DNA of 64,000 nucleotides. Origin: Enterobacteriaceae bacterium RIT693. Its GTDB lineage: Bacteria; Pseudomonadota; Gammaproteobacteria; Enterobacterales; Enterobacteriaceae. Positions 62,950 to 64,000 of this stretch are shown here, one piece after another. Numbering within the stretch: position 1 is the first letter of the stretch; each line of letters starts with the position of its first letter. Location: contig WJYK01000003.1 of NCBI GenBank assembly GCA_009668225.1, positions 186,001 through 250,000 on the forward strand, in the 5' to 3' direction. A model generated the notes under the pieces. That model was not told where the DNA came from. It did no database searches and saw only the letters and a program-made list of their open reading frames with translations. Position numbers and translations under genes: made by a program.

Positions 62950-63111
62950 ATGGACCGTCACCGACGTCTTTTCACTGCCGGGATGCCTAAATCCCCCCTT
63001 CTCAGCGGCGTTTCACGCCCGCAAATACGATTCACTAGCCACTTTGCGTCCGTAACCTACGGAATGCCGATTTGCTGCACCTTGAGCGGGAGTCCAACAT
63101 GGAACTGCTAA
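62950..63111 (+). CDS. Short leader ORF overlapping the yoaE start (YoaL-like position)
   Basis: An ATG at 62950 opens a 53-codon frame ([20 protein letters not shown] onward) that runs through the whole leader and ends 13 bases inside yoaE, in another frame. A small ORF, yoaL, is reported at this place in E. coli and is said to couple to yoaE translation; that comparison is from memory. No strong ribosome site lies at the proper distance (GGAG is about 22 bases upstream), so translation is uncertain. Confidence 0.4.
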   Translation: MDRHRRLFTAGMPKSPLLSGVSRPQIRFTSHFASVTYGMPICCTLSGSPTWNC

Positions 63112-64000
63112 TGGACCCGCAAATCTGGGCCGGTTTGCTGACGCTGGTCGTGCTGGAAATCGTACTGGGTATTGATAACCTGGTGTTTATCGCCATCCTG
63201 GCGGACAAGCTGCCGCCGAAGCAGCGTGATAAGGCCCGCCTGATAGGCCTTTCGCTGGCGCTGGTTATGCGTCTGGGGCTGCTGTCGCTGATCTCCTGGC
63301 TGGTCACGCTGACGACGCCGCTGTTCAGTATCGCGGACTTCACGTTCTCAGGTCGTGACCTGATTATGCTGGTGGGGGGGATCTTCCTGCTGTTTAAAGC
63401 CACCACGGAGTTGCACGAGCGGCTTGAAAACCGCCAACACGATGACGGGCACGGTAAAGGCTATGCCAGCTTCTGGGTGGTCGTGTTGCAGATTGTAGTG
63501 CTCGACGCCGTTTTCTCGCTGGATGCGGTGATTACCGCAGTGGGGATGGTAAATCATCTGCCGGTAATGATGGCCGCGGTCGTCATTGCTATGGGGGTGA
63601 TGCTGCTGGCCTCGAAGCCGCTGACTAACTTTGTTAATCAGCATCCTACCGTGGTTGTGCTCTGCCTGAGCTTCCTGCTGATGATTGGTCTGAGCCTGGT
63701 TGCCGAAGGCTTTGGTTTCCATATTCCGAAAGGTTATTTGTACGCGGCAATTGGCTTCTCGATCATCATCGAGCTGTTTAACCAGATCGCGCGCCGTAAC
63801 TTTATTCGCCATCAGTCACGTCAGCCGCTACGTGCCCGTACCGCTGATGCAATTCTGCGCATGATGAGCGGCAAACGTCAGGAGCGTTTGCAAAGTAGCG
63901 AAGACAGCAAAGCCATGACGCCTATTGAGGCCGAATCTTTTGCTGAAGAAGAACGCTACATGATCAATGGCGTGCTGACGCTGGCCTCTCGTTCTCTGCG
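63099..64000 (+). CDS. yoaE: YoaE, TerC-family membrane protein with CBS/CorC domains (3' end outside window)
   Basis: The first 300 codons are present; E. coli YoaE has 518 residues. The TerC membrane domain (about 1-235) has seven helices with the paired metal-type motifs [19 protein letters not shown] (Asp at about 27) and [20 protein letters not shown] (Asp about 148). After residue 270 the soluble part with CBS and transporter-associated domains begins. Relatives (Alx, YceF-type TerC proteins) are tied to Mn2+ export. The start follows GCGGGAG. Confidence 0.93.
   Translation, partial: MELLMDPQIWAGLLTLVVLEIVLGIDNLVFIAILADKLPPKQRDKARLIGLSLALVMRLGLLSLISWLVTLTTPLFSIADFTFSGRDLIMLVGGIFLLFKATTELHERLENRQHDDGHGKGYASFWVVVLQIVVLDAVFSLDAVITAVGMVNHLPVMMAAVVIAMGVMLLASKPLTNFVNQHPTVVVLCLSFLLMIGLSLVAEGFGFHIPKGYLYAAIGFSIIIELFNQIARRNFIRHQSRQPLRARTADAILRMMSGKRQERLQSSEDSKAMTPIEAESFAEEERYMINGVLTLASRSL

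Overview
The window is chromosomal DNA of an enterobacterium (family Enterobacteriaceae, not Escherichia itself). Nearly all of it follows, in order, the Escherichia coli stretch cmoB - aspS - ruvCAB - znuABC - mepM - lpxM - pykA - hexR - zwf - edd - eda - purT - yebG - ptrB - exoX - holE - copCD - rsmF - letAB - msrC - proQ - prc - htpX - kdgR - mgrB - yobF/cspC - rlmA - mntP - manZYX - yoaE. Gene names rest on recognition of the proteins from memory and on this gene order; no database search was run. The genus cannot be fixed from this evidence. No rRNA gene, intact tRNA gene, complete insertion sequence, prophage or CRISPR array is visible.

Layout. 1-2.9 kb is an accessory edge: an unrecognised membrane protein, a secreted AA10 lytic polysaccharide monooxygenase, a scar holding the N-terminus of a phage-type integrase, and a small DUF1471 protein. 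2.9-6.5 kb (minus strand): tRNA U34 modification (cmoAB) and yecN/yecE/yecD. 6.8-12 kb: aspS-nudB-yebC-ruvC, then SOS-controlled ruvAB. 12-17.3 kb: Zur-controlled zinc uptake (znuA and znuCB divergent), mepM and lpxM. 17.3-19.8 kb: an operon absent from E. coli that pairs a DsbD/DipZ-type membrane thiol carrier with a secreted single-cysteine MsrA. 20-28.4 kb: central carbon metabolism (pykA, hexR, zwf, edd, eda) with HexR and GntR sites, then PurR-controlled purT. 28.5-33.6 kb: SOS gene yebG, yebE, ptrB, exoX, a nitrilase-fold protein and holE. 33.7-35.7 kb: copper operon copC-copD-yebY and the sRNA SdsR. 35.9-39.5 kb: an accessory block (SulP transporter, MFS transporter, GNAT acetyltransferase) where E. 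coli has pphA. 39.5-53.7 kb: yebW, yebV, rsmF, the LetAB lipid-transport system, msrC, proQ, prc, htpX, yebQ, kdgR, yobH, mgrB, yebO. 53.7-57.6 kb: an inserted MBL-fold hydrolase, yobF-cspC, and a second division-type transpeptidase resembling Salmonella PBP3SAL. 57.6-64 kb: rlmA, riboswitch-controlled mntP, yobD, the mannose PTS manXYZ, and the start of yoaE behind an overlapping small ORF.

The most unusual signal is a miniature repeat of about 126-130 bp present three times (12077-12206, 39783-39909, 39930-40055). Each copy sits inside a terminator-like hairpin, and the whole hairpin is duplicated on both sides of it, as expected of a small mobile element that targets transcription terminators. 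The other strong points are the periplasmic MsrA/DipZ operon, a LexA operator that doubles as a terminator hairpin before ruvAB, two GntR-type sites around the edd start, and regulatory RNAs or small genes (mgrB, yobF, SdsR, the mntP riboswitch, the yoaE leader ORF) that ORF length cut-offs miss.
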